Source of the DNA: Flavobacteriaceae bacterium | Lineage (GTDB): Bacteria > Bacteroidota > Bacteroidia > Flavobacteriales > Flavobacteriaceae | DNA: 64,000 nt | Direction of reading: 5' to 3' | Assembly: GCA_027081505.1 (NCBI GenBank) | Contig: JALWKK010000102.1 | Coordinates: 1-64,000, forward strand | Shown here: one piece after another, positions 17,993 through 28,519 of the stretch | How the letters are laid out: every line of letters starts with the position of its first letter | Position numbering within the stretch: position 1 is the stretch's first letter | The notes under the pieces: model-generated | The model's database searches: none | What the model was told of the DNA's origin: nothing | The model's input: only the letters and a program-made list of their open reading frames with translations | Translations under genes and position numbers: made by a program

Positions 17993-18349
17993 CTAATTAT
18001 TTTGCATTTTTTGCCAAATAGCAAATTGTTTTTCCGTAAGTATTTTTTTAACGGAAGCTACATAACTTTCATCAAATTTTTTCTTGTTGTCAATTACTTC
18101 TTTACTGTTTATGTTTTTTCCTGCAATGTGTTTTTTGTAGTTTACTTCTTTTGCAACAATTGCTCTAAACAATGCTCGCTGTTGATCGCCGTTTAATTCT
18201 AATTTTTCAGATAAATCGGCTACTTGTGCTTTAGCTATTACTTCGGGTTTTTTTCTAGCTGCCAATTCATCGGCAGATTGCGCAGAGGCAGTTTGAATAC
18301 CCAACAGCATTACAACAGAAAAGACGGCTAATGATACTAATTTTTTCAT
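17993..18349 (-). CDS. small secreted helical protein, Spy/CpxP-like
   Basis: A 118-residue protein with a clear signal peptide (MKKLVSLAVFSVVMLLGIQTASAQ). The mature part is predicted helical and charged, with an LELNGDQQRALFRA segment and the ending VKKILTEKQFAIWQKMQ. The LTxxQ-like pattern recalls periplasmic Spy/CpxP-type proteins that bind unfolded proteins or metals, but the match is weak and function is unproven. It has its own terminator and is probably monocistronic. Confidence 0.75.
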   Translation of the reverse strand: MKKLVSLAVFSVVMLLGIQTASAQSADELAARKKPEVIAKAQVADLSEKLELNGDQQRALFRAIVAKEVNYKKHIAGKNINSKEVIDNKKKFDESYVASVKKILTEKQFAIWQKMQNN

Positions 18350-18816
18350 GGTTTAATTTATTAAAGTTTAGTTACTAAATATTTTCTTGCTAAAAATACC
18401 AATAATTAAGCCAAAAACAAGATTTTAGCATATTTTTTTTAAAAATTTCCAAAATAGATTTTAAAAAGTACTTATCGGAAAAGCTATACCTGTTCTTAAT
18501 ATAAAATAGTCAAAAACTGTTTTATATAGCGCAGTTACAGAGTGAAAATAGTTCAATGAGAAAACTTGAAATTGAACTATATTGTACTCGTGTTCGGTAT
18601 AATTGTTTTTAGCTTTTTTACAATTTTCATTATTTCGTCGGTCGATAGTTTTATGTGTCCTCTTTGTTTATTTTTTTAGATACTTGTTAATGTCTATTTG
18701 GATAAAAAAAATCTTCTCCCATATATTTTCCCTATTTATTTAGTTAAATTATAAACTTAGATATCAAAATTTTCAAAAGTGTAAATAACCTGTTTGGTTT
18801 AGACTTTAGGTAAACC
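18350..18816. other. 467-nt intergenic region with a dispersed structured repeat
   Basis: No gene is visible. The region contains copy A of the repeat shared with 54.83-54.95 kb. The remainder is AT-rich sequence without a recognisable element. Confidence 0.7.
18483..18604 (-). repeat. dispersed ~120-bp structured repeat, copy A
   Basis: The stretch from GCTATACCTG to TTCGGTATAATTG aligns with 54831-54952 over its whole length. Shared blocks include TTCTTAATATAAAATAGTC and GAGAAAACTTGAAATTGA. It folds into two hairpins. The second, ATAGTTCAAT/ATTGAACTAT, is a perfect 10-bp stem around 13 nt. It lies upstream of the secreted-protein gene and downstream of htpG on the minus strand. Confidence 0.85.
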
Positions 18817-20706
18817 TTATTTAATCATTTCATAACTTCGTTTGATAAAGGAAGTAAGCTCCTTACCGGTAAGTAAGTTTTGCGATAGTTTTGCTAAATC
18901 TAAGGCTTGATTGATTAAGCGTTCTTTTTTCTTTTTGGTTTTGGTTTGTAAAATATTCGAAATAAGTTCGCTATTGGTGTTTACAACCAAATTATACATT
19001 TCGGGGAAATTGCCCATACCAAACATACCACCACCGGTTTGTTGCATCTCTTTCATACGGCGCATAAATTCGGGTTGGGTGATGATAAACGGATTGGCAT
19101 TGCTGTCCATCGCTTCTAGCTGAATACTAAATTTTTCTTGCGGAATGACTTCCTCCAACACTTTTTTAAGTGTTTCTTTTTCTTCATCGCTTAATTTAGA
19201 TGTTTGTGTATCTTCCTTTTTTATTAAGTTTTCGATGTGATCTGCATCTACTCGTGCTAAAGTGATGTTTTCTTTTTTGTGTTCTAATTTTTGAATAAGA
19301 TGCGACACAATAGGCGAGTCTAATAACAATACCTCGTAGCCTTTTTCTTTTGCCGCTTCAATATAAGCGTGTTGTTCGTCTTTATTAGAGGCATATAATA
19401 GCACGGTTTTACCATCTTTATCGGTTTGATTGTCTTTAATCTTTTCGAGTAGTTCATCAAAAGTATAATACGTCTCATCTACGGTTGGATATAGTGCAAA
19501 TGCTTGTGCTTTTTCAAAAAATTTGTCTTCGGTAAGCATTCCGTATTCAATAATCACTTTAATATCGTTCCATTTACTTTCAAAGTCTTTTCGGTCTTTA
19601 TTAAATAAACTTTTTAGTTTATCTGCTACTTTTCGTGTAATGTAGTTCGATATTTTTTTAACAGCAGCATCGGCTTGTAGGTAACTTCTGGAAACATTTA
19701 GCGGAATATCGGGCGAATCAATCACGCCTCGAAGCATGGTTAAAAATTCGGGAACAATACCTTCTACATTGTCGGTTACAAATACTTGATTTTGATAAAG
19801 TTGAATTTTATCTTTTTGTACACTAATGTCCTGCGTTATTTTAGGGAAGTATAAGATTCCGGTAAGATTAAAAGGATAATCTACGTTAAGATGAATCCAA
19901 AACAACGGTTCTTCCAGTTGCATAGGATAAAGTTCTCTGTAAAAAGCCAAATAATCTTCATCTTTTAACTCGCTTGGTTTTTTTGTCCAAATAGGATTTG
20001 GATTATTGATGATGTTGTCCACTTCCCTAGTAGGAGCAGGGTCATCTTCTTTAGCTCCTTCAGGTTTTGGAAGTGTTTCGGTACGCGTTCCAAACTTAAT
20101 AGGAACCGGCATAAAACGGTTGTACTTTAAAAGTAGTTGGCTAATACGAGATTCTTCTAAAAATTCGGTAGAATCTTCTGCAATATGCAAGATTATTTCG
20201 GTGCCGATTTCTTTTTTCTTTGCTTTTTCTAAGGTATAATTTGGTGAGCCGTCACATTCCCAATGTACAGCAGGAGCATCTTCTTTGTAGCTTTTTGTTA
20301 TAATTTCCACTTTATCTGCAACCATAAAAGCCGAGTAAAAACCAAGCCCGAAGTGTCCTATAATACCGGCATCGTCTGCTTTTTTATCTTTGTATTTTTC
20401 TAAAAATTCTTCGGCTCCGGAGAAGGCGATTTCGTTAATGTATTTTTCAACCTCTTCTTGAGTCATTCCCACTCCTTGATCTATGATATGAAGTGTTTTT
20501 TTATCCTTGTCTATTTTTACTTCAATGATGGGGTTGTAATTTTCTATTTTGGCTTCTCCTATGCGGATTAAATGTTTTAGTTTTAAAGTTGCATCGGTTG
20601 CATTCGAAATTAATTCGCGTAAAAATATTTCGTGGTCGCTATATAAAAACTTTTTTATTAACGGGAATATATTTTCTACCGCTACATTAATAGTTCCTTT
20701 ACTCAT
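18817..20706 (-). CDS. htpG: molecular chaperone HtpG (Hsp90)
   Basis: The bacterial Hsp90, an ATP-dependent cytosolic chaperone. From the ATG at 20706 (MSKGTINVAVENIFPLIKK) it has 629 residues, the usual size. The track start 30 codons upstream adds a non-conserved tail. The GHKL ATP site shows ELISNATDATLKL, DQGVGMTQEE, GHFGLGFYSAFMV and GTEIILH. The middle domain has GILYFP and the conserved SPDIPLNVSRSYLQ. The C-terminal dimerisation domain is complete. Confidence 0.97.
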   Translation of the reverse strand: MSKGTINVAVENIFPLIKKFLYSDHEIFLRELISNATDATLKLKHLIRIGEAKIENYNPIIEVKIDKDKKTLHIIDQGVGMTQEEVEKYINEIAFSGAEEFLEKYKDKKADDAGIIGHFGLGFYSAFMVADKVEIITKSYKEDAPAVHWECDGSPNYTLEKAKKKEIGTEIILHIAEDSTEFLEESRISQLLLKYNRFMPVPIKFGTRTETLPKPEGAKEDDPAPTREVDNIINNPNPIWTKKPSELKDEDYLAFYRELYPMQLEEPLFWIHLNVDYPFNLTGILYFPKITQDISVQKDKIQLYQNQVFVTDNVEGIVPEFLTMLRGVIDSPDIPLNVSRSYLQADAAVKKISNYITRKVADKLKSLFNKDRKDFESKWNDIKVIIEYGMLTEDKFFEKAQAFALYPTVDETYYTFDELLEKIKDNQTDKDGKTVLLYASNKDEQHAYIEAAKEKGYEVLLLDSPIVSHLIQKLEHKKENITLARVDADHIENLIKKEDTQTSKLSDEEKETLKKVLEEVIPQEKFSIQLEAMDSNANPFIITQPEFMRRMKEMQQTGGGMFGMGNFPEMYNLVVNTNSELISNILQTKTKKKKERLINQALDLAKLSQNLLTGKELTSFIKRSYEMIK

Positions 20707-20896
20707 AATGGTATTTTTTATTGTTGTTTTATTATTTTTTTTTGTTTTTTCACTGACAAAGAAAATACCAAAATCATCAAAATGACAAGATGGCATATTT
20801 TGACGAATAGGTATAATTCGAAACTAAATATCTTTTTATCTTTTGTTTAAATTTGAAGTTAAATATGTACCTTTCGGCACTTAAAATAAAAATACT

Positions 20897-21904
20897 ATGT
20901 ACACTTCAAAAATAATAGGTCTTGGAAAGTATGTACCGGATAATATAATAACAAATGATGACTTGTCTAAAATGATGGACACCAATGATGAATGGATTCA
21001 AGAACGTACCGGAATTAAAGAACGTCGCTGGGCAGAAAAAAGTAAAGGCGAAACTACGACAACAATGGGCGTTAAGGCTGCGAAAATAGCGATAGAGAGA
21101 GCCGGAATAGATAAAGATGAAATTGATTTTATCGTTTTTGCTACATTAAGCCCCGATTATTACTTTCCCGGTCCCGGAGTTTTTGTACAAGAAGCTCTCG
21201 ATATTAAAACCATAGGAGCCTTAGATATTAGAAATCAATGCTCTGGCTTTATTTATGCACTTTCGGTTGCCGATAACTTTATTAAAACCGGAATGTATAA
21301 AAATATTTTGGTTATTGGAGCCGAATTACACTCGTACGGATTGGATAAAACCACTAGAGGGCGTGGGATTTCGGTAATTTTTGGTGATGGTGCCGGAGCT
21401 GTGGTTTTAAGTAGGAGTGAAGACGATAAAGGAATACTTTCTACGCATCTTCATTCGCAAGGAAAATACGCAGATGAGTTGGTACTTAAAGCCCCCGGAA
21501 TGGGAAACAGATGGGTGAGTGATATTGTAGCCGATAACGACCCAAATGATGTTTCGTACTATCCGTATATGAACGGACAATTTGTATTTAAAAATGCTGT
21601 TGTTCGGTTTTCGGAAGTTATTAATGAAGGACTACACAGCAATAATCTTAGTGTAAGTGATATAAATATGTTAATTCCTCACCAAGCAAATTTGCGGATT
21701 TCTCAATTTATTCAGCGTAAATTTAAATTAGACGACTCACAGGTTTATAACAACATACAACGATACGGAAATACGACAGCGGCATCTATTCCTATTGCGT
21801 TAACCGAAGCTTGGGAAGAAGGTAAAATTAACGAAGGCGATTTGGTTGTTTTGGTTGCCTTTGGTAGTGGTTTTACGTGGGGAAGTGCTATTATTAGATG
21901 GTAA
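20897..21904 (+). CDS. fabH: beta-ketoacyl-ACP synthase III (FabH family)
   Basis: KAS III condenses an acyl-CoA primer with malonyl-ACP to start fatty-acid synthesis. The 335-residue protein has the catalytic triad: Cys in NQCSGFIYAL, His in IPHQANLRI and Asn in YGNTTAAS. Also visible are ERTGIKERRW and FGDGAGAVVL. Flavobacteria often carry more than one FabH paralogue, and there is no plsX/rpmF next to this copy. It could therefore be a paralogue with another primer preference. Confidence 0.9.
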   Translation: MYTSKIIGLGKYVPDNIITNDDLSKMMDTNDEWIQERTGIKERRWAEKSKGETTTTMGVKAAKIAIERAGIDKDEIDFIVFATLSPDYYFPGPGVFVQEALDIKTIGALDIRNQCSGFIYALSVADNFIKTGMYKNILVIGAELHSYGLDKTTRGRGISVIFGDGAGAVVLSRSEDDKGILSTHLHSQGKYADELVLKAPGMGNRWVSDIVADNDPNDVSYYPYMNGQFVFKNAVVRFSEVINEGLHSNNLSVSDINMLIPHQANLRISQFIQRKFKLDDSQVYNNIQRYGNTTAASIPIALTEAWEEGKINEGDLVVLVAFGSGFTWGSAIIRW

Positions 21905-22258
21905 TAAAAAAGTAAATAAAAAAAAGTGCTTCAGAAGAAAAGAAGCACTTTTTTAAAACCTAACATAACAATATTCTTTTATCAAAGCATCGAAAGATTA
22001 ATCCCCAAAAAACATCGAGTACTTAAAATTTGTTATATTTCAAATGTAGTGGGTATTTAAACACTTTACAATGCGTAGAAATACGTATTTTTTAAGTGTC
22101 TCATTTGGGTGTTTACAAAACATAAAAAATTGTCGGTGGCACTTAGTTGTTTTAAAATTCCGTGAATTTTTCGGATTAATTAAACAAGTACTTAAATTCA
22201 AAAAAAAATAAAACAAATTATGAAAACTGTATAAAATAGTATTATTTTAGCTATCCAA
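21905..22258. other. 354-nt intergenic region between fabH and pfkA
   Basis: It holds the fabH terminator and, at 22072-22087, an imperfect palindrome TGCGTAGAAATACGTA. The rest looks like a long untranslated or regulatory stretch before the pfkA operon. No small gene is evident. Confidence 0.6.
21922..21954 (+). terminator. intrinsic terminator after fabH
   Basis: AAAAGTGCTTC and GAAGCACTTTT form an 11-bp stem around AGAAGAAAA, followed by T residues. Confidence 0.9.
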
Positions 22259-23248
22259 ATGAAAAACAGAAAAATTAAAAAAATAGGTGTATTAACAAGT
22301 GGTGGCGATTCGCCCGGTATGAATGCAGCCATACGTGCCGTTGTGCGTGCATCGGCATATAATAATTTAGAATGTATTGGTATTTACAGAGGCTATCAAG
22401 GACTTATTGAAGGCGATTTTATACCGCTAAATGCACGTTCGGTTAAAAACATAATTAACAGAGGAGGTACGATGCTTAAATCGGCACGCTCTTCCTTATT
22501 TAGAACAAAAGAAGGACGCAAAATAGCACATCAAAAATTAATCGATGCATCGGTAGATGCTCTTGTGGTGATAGGAGGCGACGGTACATTTACAGGAGCC
22601 AAAGTTTTTAACGAAGAATTTGATTTTCCCATTGTCGGACTTCCCGGAACCATCGATAACGATATAAATGGCACCGATTTTACCATAGGTTACGATACGG
22701 CTTTAAATACCGTAGTAGAAGCCATTGATAAAATTAGAGATACCGCAAATTCGCACAACCGATTATTTCTCGTTGAAGTAATGGGGCGTAATGCCGGAGA
22801 CATTGCCTTAAGTGCTGGAATAGGAGCCGGAGCCGAAGCCATTATTATCCCCGAACAAGATTTAGGAAAGGATTATTTGGTTAGTTCTTTACGAAAAAGC
22901 AAAAAATCGGGTAAATCATCTTCAATAGTTGTTGTATCTGAAGGAGATGAAATAGGAAAAAACATTTTTCAAGTAGCAAAATACATCGAAGAAAATTTAA
23001 AAGAATACGAAGTGCGAGTAACGGTTCTTGGTCACATTCAGCGTGGAGGAACTCCAAGTTGTTACGATCGAGTTTTAGCAAGTAAATTGGGAGTAGCTGC
23101 AATCGATGCTTTATTAGAAGGAAAAAAAGATTGTATGATTGGTATTCATAATTCTAAAGTAGTAGCCGTTCCTTTTGCTAAAACAATTCAAGGTGAAAAC
23201 GAGATAGATAGAGCGTTACTGCGTGTCGCAGAAATTGTTTCGATATAA
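22259..23248 (+). CDS. pfkA: ATP-dependent 6-phosphofructokinase
   Basis: PfkA phosphorylates fructose-6-phosphate to fructose-1,6-bisphosphate. At 329 residues it is the short bacterial ATP-type enzyme. Conserved blocks are LTSGGDSPGMNAAIRAVVR, IGGDGTFTGA, PGTIDNDINGTDFTIGYDTA and LGHIQRGGTPS. It opens a four-gene operon with gap (24-nt gap), a sugar kinase and pgi. Confidence 0.97.
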   Translation: MKNRKIKKIGVLTSGGDSPGMNAAIRAVVRASAYNNLECIGIYRGYQGLIEGDFIPLNARSVKNIINRGGTMLKSARSSLFRTKEGRKIAHQKLIDASVDALVVIGGDGTFTGAKVFNEEFDFPIVGLPGTIDNDINGTDFTIGYDTALNTVVEAIDKIRDTANSHNRLFLVEVMGRNAGDIALSAGIGAGAEAIIIPEQDLGKDYLVSSLRKSKKSGKSSSIVVVSEGDEIGKNIFQVAKYIEENLKEYEVRVTVLGHIQRGGTPSCYDRVLASKLGVAAIDALLEGKKDCMIGIHNSKVVAVPFAKTIQGENEIDRALLRVAEIVSI

Positions 23249-24268
<1,020 letters not shown>

Positions 24269-24271
24269 ATT

Positions 24272-25123
24272 ATGTTACTTTTTACAGACGGAGGGTCAAC
24301 AAAATGCGACTGGGTTGTTTTAGATAATAACAAAGAGATTATCTTAAAGACTCGTACCAAAGGCTTAAACCCTGCAGTATTACCTCGTAAAGTTTTAACA
24401 AACAGGATTTTAGAAAACAAAGCATTACTATCGGTTGCAAAAAAAATTACGAGATTAGATTTTTATGGTGCCGGTTGCGGTACGGCAGCTCCTTCAATAA
24501 TATTGAAAAACATTTTACAAGATATTTTTGTAAACGCAACAATAACAGTAAAAGAAGACACCTTAGCTGCTGTACACGCCATAACAAAAGAACCCTCAAT
24601 AGTATGTATTTTAGGTACCGGTTCCAACAGTTGTTATTACGACGGTAATAAAATTCATCTGGCAATTCCCTCACTGGGGTATATTATTATGGATGAGGCA
24701 AGTGGCAATTATTATGGTAAAAGATTAATTAGAGATTACTTCTATAACAGAATGCCTACAGAACTTAGAGAATCGTTCAAAAAAAAATTTGATTTAAACA
24801 CCGATTCAATTAAACGGCATCTATACAAAGAGCCAAATCCTAATACATATTTAGCTTCTTTTGCAGAATTTATTTTTGCAAATGAAGAGATGAACGGATA
24901 TTTTTATAAACTCCTTTCCGAAGGAATCAATAATTTTATCAAATCAAGAATCCTTTGCTATAAAGAAGCGCAACAAGTTCCTATTCATTTTATAGGCTCT
25001 ATCGCTCATTTCTCTAAAGAAATAATTGAAGATGCTATGAAACCGTACCACCTTAGTCTGGGCAAAATAGTTCGCAGACCAATAGACGGATTAATTAAAT
25101 ACTATCAAAAACAATCCCTGTAA
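24272..25123 (+). CDS. BadF/BadG-type ATPase, N-acetylglucosamine kinase-like
   Basis: A 283-residue ASKHA-fold kinase. The phosphate-1 loop is FTDGGSTKCDWVV, phosphate-2 is ILGTGSNSCYY, and the adenosine region is FIGSIAHFSKE. It belongs to the family that includes GlcNAc kinase and the BadF/BcrA ATPases. Position between gap and pgi, 3 nt after gap, suggests it phosphorylates a hexose or GlcNAc to feed the same pathway. No classical glucokinase is in the window. The substrate is inferred. Confidence 0.82.
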   Translation: MLLFTDGGSTKCDWVVLDNNKEIILKTRTKGLNPAVLPRKVLTNRILENKALLSVAKKITRLDFYGAGCGTAAPSIILKNILQDIFVNATITVKEDTLAAVHAITKEPSIVCILGTGSNSCYYDGNKIHLAIPSLGYIIMDEASGNYYGKRLIRDYFYNRMPTELRESFKKKFDLNTDSIKRHLYKEPNPNTYLASFAEFIFANEEMNGYFYKLLSEGINNFIKSRILCYKEAQQVPIHFIGSIAHFSKEIIEDAMKPYHLSLGKIVRRPIDGLIKYYQKQSL

Positions 25124-25134
25124 CAATTAACCTT

Positions 25135-26631
25135 ATGTCATTTCCTTCAGTAAATCCTACAACCACAGAAGCTTGGAGAAAACTTAAACATCATTTTGAA
25201 GAAATAAAACACGAGCATATGGTAGATTTATTTGCTGAAAATTTAGACCGTAAAAAGCAATTTTCGGTTACACTTGAAGACGTTCAGTTAGATTATTCAA
25301 AGAATCGCATCACGCAACAAACCAAAGATTTATTGTTTCAATTAGCCGAAGAATGTAAGTTACAAGAAGCTATAGAAGCACAATTTTCGGGAGAAAAAAT
25401 AAATAAAACCGAAGATAGAGCCGTGTTGCATACAAAGTTACGGGATTTTGGTGAGATGAAGTATTCGGTTAAAAAAGTGCTTCGGAAAATGAAACGCTTT
25501 TCGAATCATATTATCAAAGGAAAATGGACCGGTTTTTCCGGAAAAAAAATTACCGATGTTGTAAATATAGGAATTGGCGGAAGCGATTTGGGTCCCAAAA
25601 TGGTAACCAACGCATTGTCTTTTTATAAAAATCATTTAAACATACATTACATATCTAATGTAGATGGCGACCATGTACAAGAAATTTTAAAAAAAATAAA
25701 GCCCGAAACCACTGTATTTATAATAGTATCTAAAAGTTTTACTACTCAAGAAACCATGGCAAATGCCAATACAATAAGACAATGGTTTTTGCAAAAAGCA
25801 ACACAATTAGATATCGAACGCCATTTTGTTGCGGTTACGGCAAATAAAAAAGAAGCTGAAGGATTTGGTATTTATTCCGAAAATATTTTCCCGATGTGGG
25901 ATTGGGTAGGAGGAAGATTTTCTTTGTGGAGTGCAGTAGGACTTTCTACTTGTTGTGCCATCGGTTATAAAAACTTTGAATCCTTACTTCAAGGTGCTTA
26001 CAAGATGGATACTCATTTTAAAAATGCACCATTTTCTGAAAACATACCGGTTTTAATGGCGTTACTTTCTATATGGTACACTAATTTTTTTGATTTTGAG
26101 ACCGAAGCCGTTATTCCATATTCGCAATACTTACACTATTTTGTAGATTACTTGCAACAAGCCTCGATGGAAAGTAACGGGAAAAGTACAGATCGCAACG
26201 AAAATCCAGTTACATACCAAACCGGAACCATAGTTTGGGGAAGCACCGGAACCAATGCCCAACACGCTTTTATGCAATTGTTGCATCAAGGAACAAAGAT
26301 TGCTCCGGTAGATTTTATTGGTTTCAATCAACCACTTTTTGATAACAAACTACATCACAATCTGTTAATGGCAAATTTTTATGCACAATCTACTGCCTTG
26401 ATGAAAGGAACCTACAAAACCGATGTAGCGAATAAGTATAATTTTTTTGCCGGCAACAAACCTTCAAACACCATTTTATTTAAACAACTTGCTCCTTACA
26501 CATTAGGTATGCTAATCGCGATGTATGAGCACAAAATTTTTGTGCAAGGTGTTATCTGGAATATCTTTAGTTACGACCAATGGGGTGTAGAATTGGGTAA
26601 AAAAATGGCAACTACTATTTTGCGTAAGTAA
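25135..26631 (+). CDS. pgi: glucose-6-phosphate isomerase, short form with altered active-site segment
   Basis: PGI interconverts glucose-6-phosphate and fructose-6-phosphate. Family signatures are present: GIGGSDLGPKMV, VSKSFTTQET, VGGRFSLWSAVGL and YDQWGVELGKK. Two points are unusual. The block normally GEPGTNGQHAF is GSTGTNAQHAF here (Ser370 where many PGIs have the catalytic Glu). The protein also ends at 498 residues, soon after the LGKK signature, whereas E. coli PGI has about 550. The fold and the other sites look intact. It closes the pfkA-gap-kinase operon. Confidence 0.92.
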   Translation: MSFPSVNPTTTEAWRKLKHHFEEIKHEHMVDLFAENLDRKKQFSVTLEDVQLDYSKNRITQQTKDLLFQLAEECKLQEAIEAQFSGEKINKTEDRAVLHTKLRDFGEMKYSVKKVLRKMKRFSNHIIKGKWTGFSGKKITDVVNIGIGGSDLGPKMVTNALSFYKNHLNIHYISNVDGDHVQEILKKIKPETTVFIIVSKSFTTQETMANANTIRQWFLQKATQLDIERHFVAVTANKKEAEGFGIYSENIFPMWDWVGGRFSLWSAVGLSTCCAIGYKNFESLLQGAYKMDTHFKNAPFSENIPVLMALLSIWYTNFFDFETEAVIPYSQYLHYFVDYLQQASMESNGKSTDRNENPVTYQTGTIVWGSTGTNAQHAFMQLLHQGTKIAPVDFIGFNQPLFDNKLHHNLLMANFYAQSTALMKGTYKTDVANKYNFFAGNKPSNTILFKQLAPYTLGMLIAMYEHKIFVQGVIWNIFSYDQWGVELGKKMATTILRK

Positions 26632-26847
26632 TTTTACAAAATTGCATCTTTTTATTCGCAAATCACTTATAATAAACAAGTTAAACTTAATTTGTATTAG
26701 TTCAAATTTATAAATTCAATCTTCGTTTTTATAAATATCGACTACAATAGTTTGTTTTTTTATTACGGTGCTACTAATTTTAGTCTCGTAAAAAGTAGAA
26801 AAATGTACACATTTCTACAGCCTATTAACCATCAAAAAATTATAATT

Positions 26848-28482
26848 ATGAAAAACAAGATTCTTTTAGTTTTTTTACTAAGTAGTGTATTCTTTTCTTG
26901 CGAAAACAACACAATTAATACCGAGATAGAAAACGAGCCTGAATATACTGTAGCAGATATGAATGCATCAATAGTATATGTTCAAAATCAATTGCCTTTG
27001 TTTGTTAATGCATTAGGACAATTAGGAGGTGACCTTACTAGGATTGGTTATTTATTTGGAGATTACACCAGATTTGATAATCAAGATGTTTCAGGCAGTT
27101 GGTTTCAATTTGGCACTTGGTCAATAGCTTATAATGAGATTATTCCTAATATCGAGAGCGCATTAAGCTATGCAACACAACAAAACCTTACAAACGAAAT
27201 AGGTGTTTTAAAAACCATAAAAGCTTATGTATATATGACATTAGCCGATTTTTATGGTAAAGTACCTTATTTTGATGAATCGCATCCTCAATCTATCCTT
27301 TATGATGAGGCACAATTATATAATATAGTAACGTATGATTTATTAGACGATGCGATAAGCAATTTTAGTCAAGGAGGAACACCATTAGAAACCGATTTGT
27401 ATTACGATAACGATTTTTCAAAATGGGTTAAACTTGCCAACACTTTAAAGTTAACTTCTTTTTTAAAAGTAGGCGACAGTAATTCTTTTCAACAAATTAT
27501 TAATAACGGAAATTATATTATCGATACAGCAGATGATTTTGAGTATCAATACGGAGTAAGTAGTGAGAATCCTACCCATCCTCTCTTTAAAATGTGTTAT
27601 CATGAAAATGGTGCTATTTTATATGCATCCAACTGGTTAATGAATAAAATGTTACAAACCAACGACCCCAGAAGGCGTTATTATTTTTACAGACAAAACG
27701 GTTGTGCACCCGGAAATGTAGATAATAATGGTGCTTATTGTCCTGAAAATGAATATTTATTAGCTTGCTCAACATACTCGTACCCACTTCATTATCCTAC
27801 CGATATGATTTTTTGCAGCGTAGCAGAAGGATATTGGGGCAGAGATCATGGTGATAGACGAGGAATTCCACCAGATGGAGCTACTAGAACCACAATGGGA
27901 GTATATCCTATAGGTGGTAAGTTTGATGGGAATGAATTTTCTTATTATAAAGATTTAAGCAATGGTGCAGGATTGGGCATAACCCCTATCTTACTTGCCT
28001 CTTGGGTAGATTTTATGCAAGCAGAAATGGCTTTAAACAATAATAATTCAACAGAAGCAGAGAATTATATTGCTGCAGGGTTGTTAAAATCTGTAGAAAA
28101 ATCAATGACATTTTCACAACTTGATAGTGGAGCTAACGCTAATTATTTTCCAAGTAGTTCCGAAATATCCGATTTTATAAATTCTATTACACAAGATTTT
28201 AATAACGGTACTATTGAAGATAAATGGAATATATTAGCCGAACAATTTTTTATAACCCAATACAGTAACGGAATATTGGCATACAACTTTTACAGAAGAA
28301 AAGGTTATCCTACCACGCTTCAGTATCATCTTAATCCAAACCCCGGTGCTTTTGTGAGATCGTTGTTATATCCTACCGAAGCATTACAAAATTTTCCAGA
28401 TTTAGAACAAAAACCCAATACACAAGTTCAAGTATTTTGGGATACAAATCCGGGATATCCTGCGTTTCCTGTCGCTAATTAA
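26848..28482 (+). CDS. SusD/RagB-like outer-membrane lipoprotein
   Basis: A SusD-like nutrient-binding lipoprotein, probably the SusD-like_2 type. I choose ATG 26848 (MKNKILLVFLLSS), which gives a lipoprotein signal ending in VFFSC and 544 residues. The track start 32 codons upstream adds a non-signal tail. TPR-like helices are suggested by VLKTIKAYVYMTLADFYGKV and LLASWVDFMQAEMALN. A Cys-rich loop (CAPGNVDNNGAYCPE) is near residue 285. SusD proteins form the lid of a SusC TonB transporter. Here it comes before the receptor rather than after it. Confidence 0.85.
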   Translation: MKNKILLVFLLSSVFFSCENNTINTEIENEPEYTVADMNASIVYVQNQLPLFVNALGQLGGDLTRIGYLFGDYTRFDNQDVSGSWFQFGTWSIAYNEIIPNIESALSYATQQNLTNEIGVLKTIKAYVYMTLADFYGKVPYFDESHPQSILYDEAQLYNIVTYDLLDDAISNFSQGGTPLETDLYYDNDFSKWVKLANTLKLTSFLKVGDSNSFQQIINNGNYIIDTADDFEYQYGVSSENPTHPLFKMCYHENGAILYASNWLMNKMLQTNDPRRRYYFYRQNGCAPGNVDNNGAYCPENEYLLACSTYSYPLHYPTDMIFCSVAEGYWGRDHGDRRGIPPDGATRTTMGVYPIGGKFDGNEFSYYKDLSNGAGLGITPILLASWVDFMQAEMALNNNNSTEAENYIAAGLLKSVEKSMTFSQLDSGANANYFPSSSEISDFINSITQDFNNGTIEDKWNILAEQFFITQYSNGILAYNFYRRKGYPTTLQYHLNPNPGAFVRSLLYPTEALQNFPDLEQKPNTQVQVFWDTNPGYPAFPVAN

Positions 28483-28519
28483 TTTGTACATTTAACAAAT
28501 CGGTAAAACCAACCAATAA

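Noticed and set aside
20707-20796. Upstream start of htpG given by the ORF track
   Set aside because: The extra 30 residues are not conserved in HtpG; MSKGTINV is the expected N-terminus.
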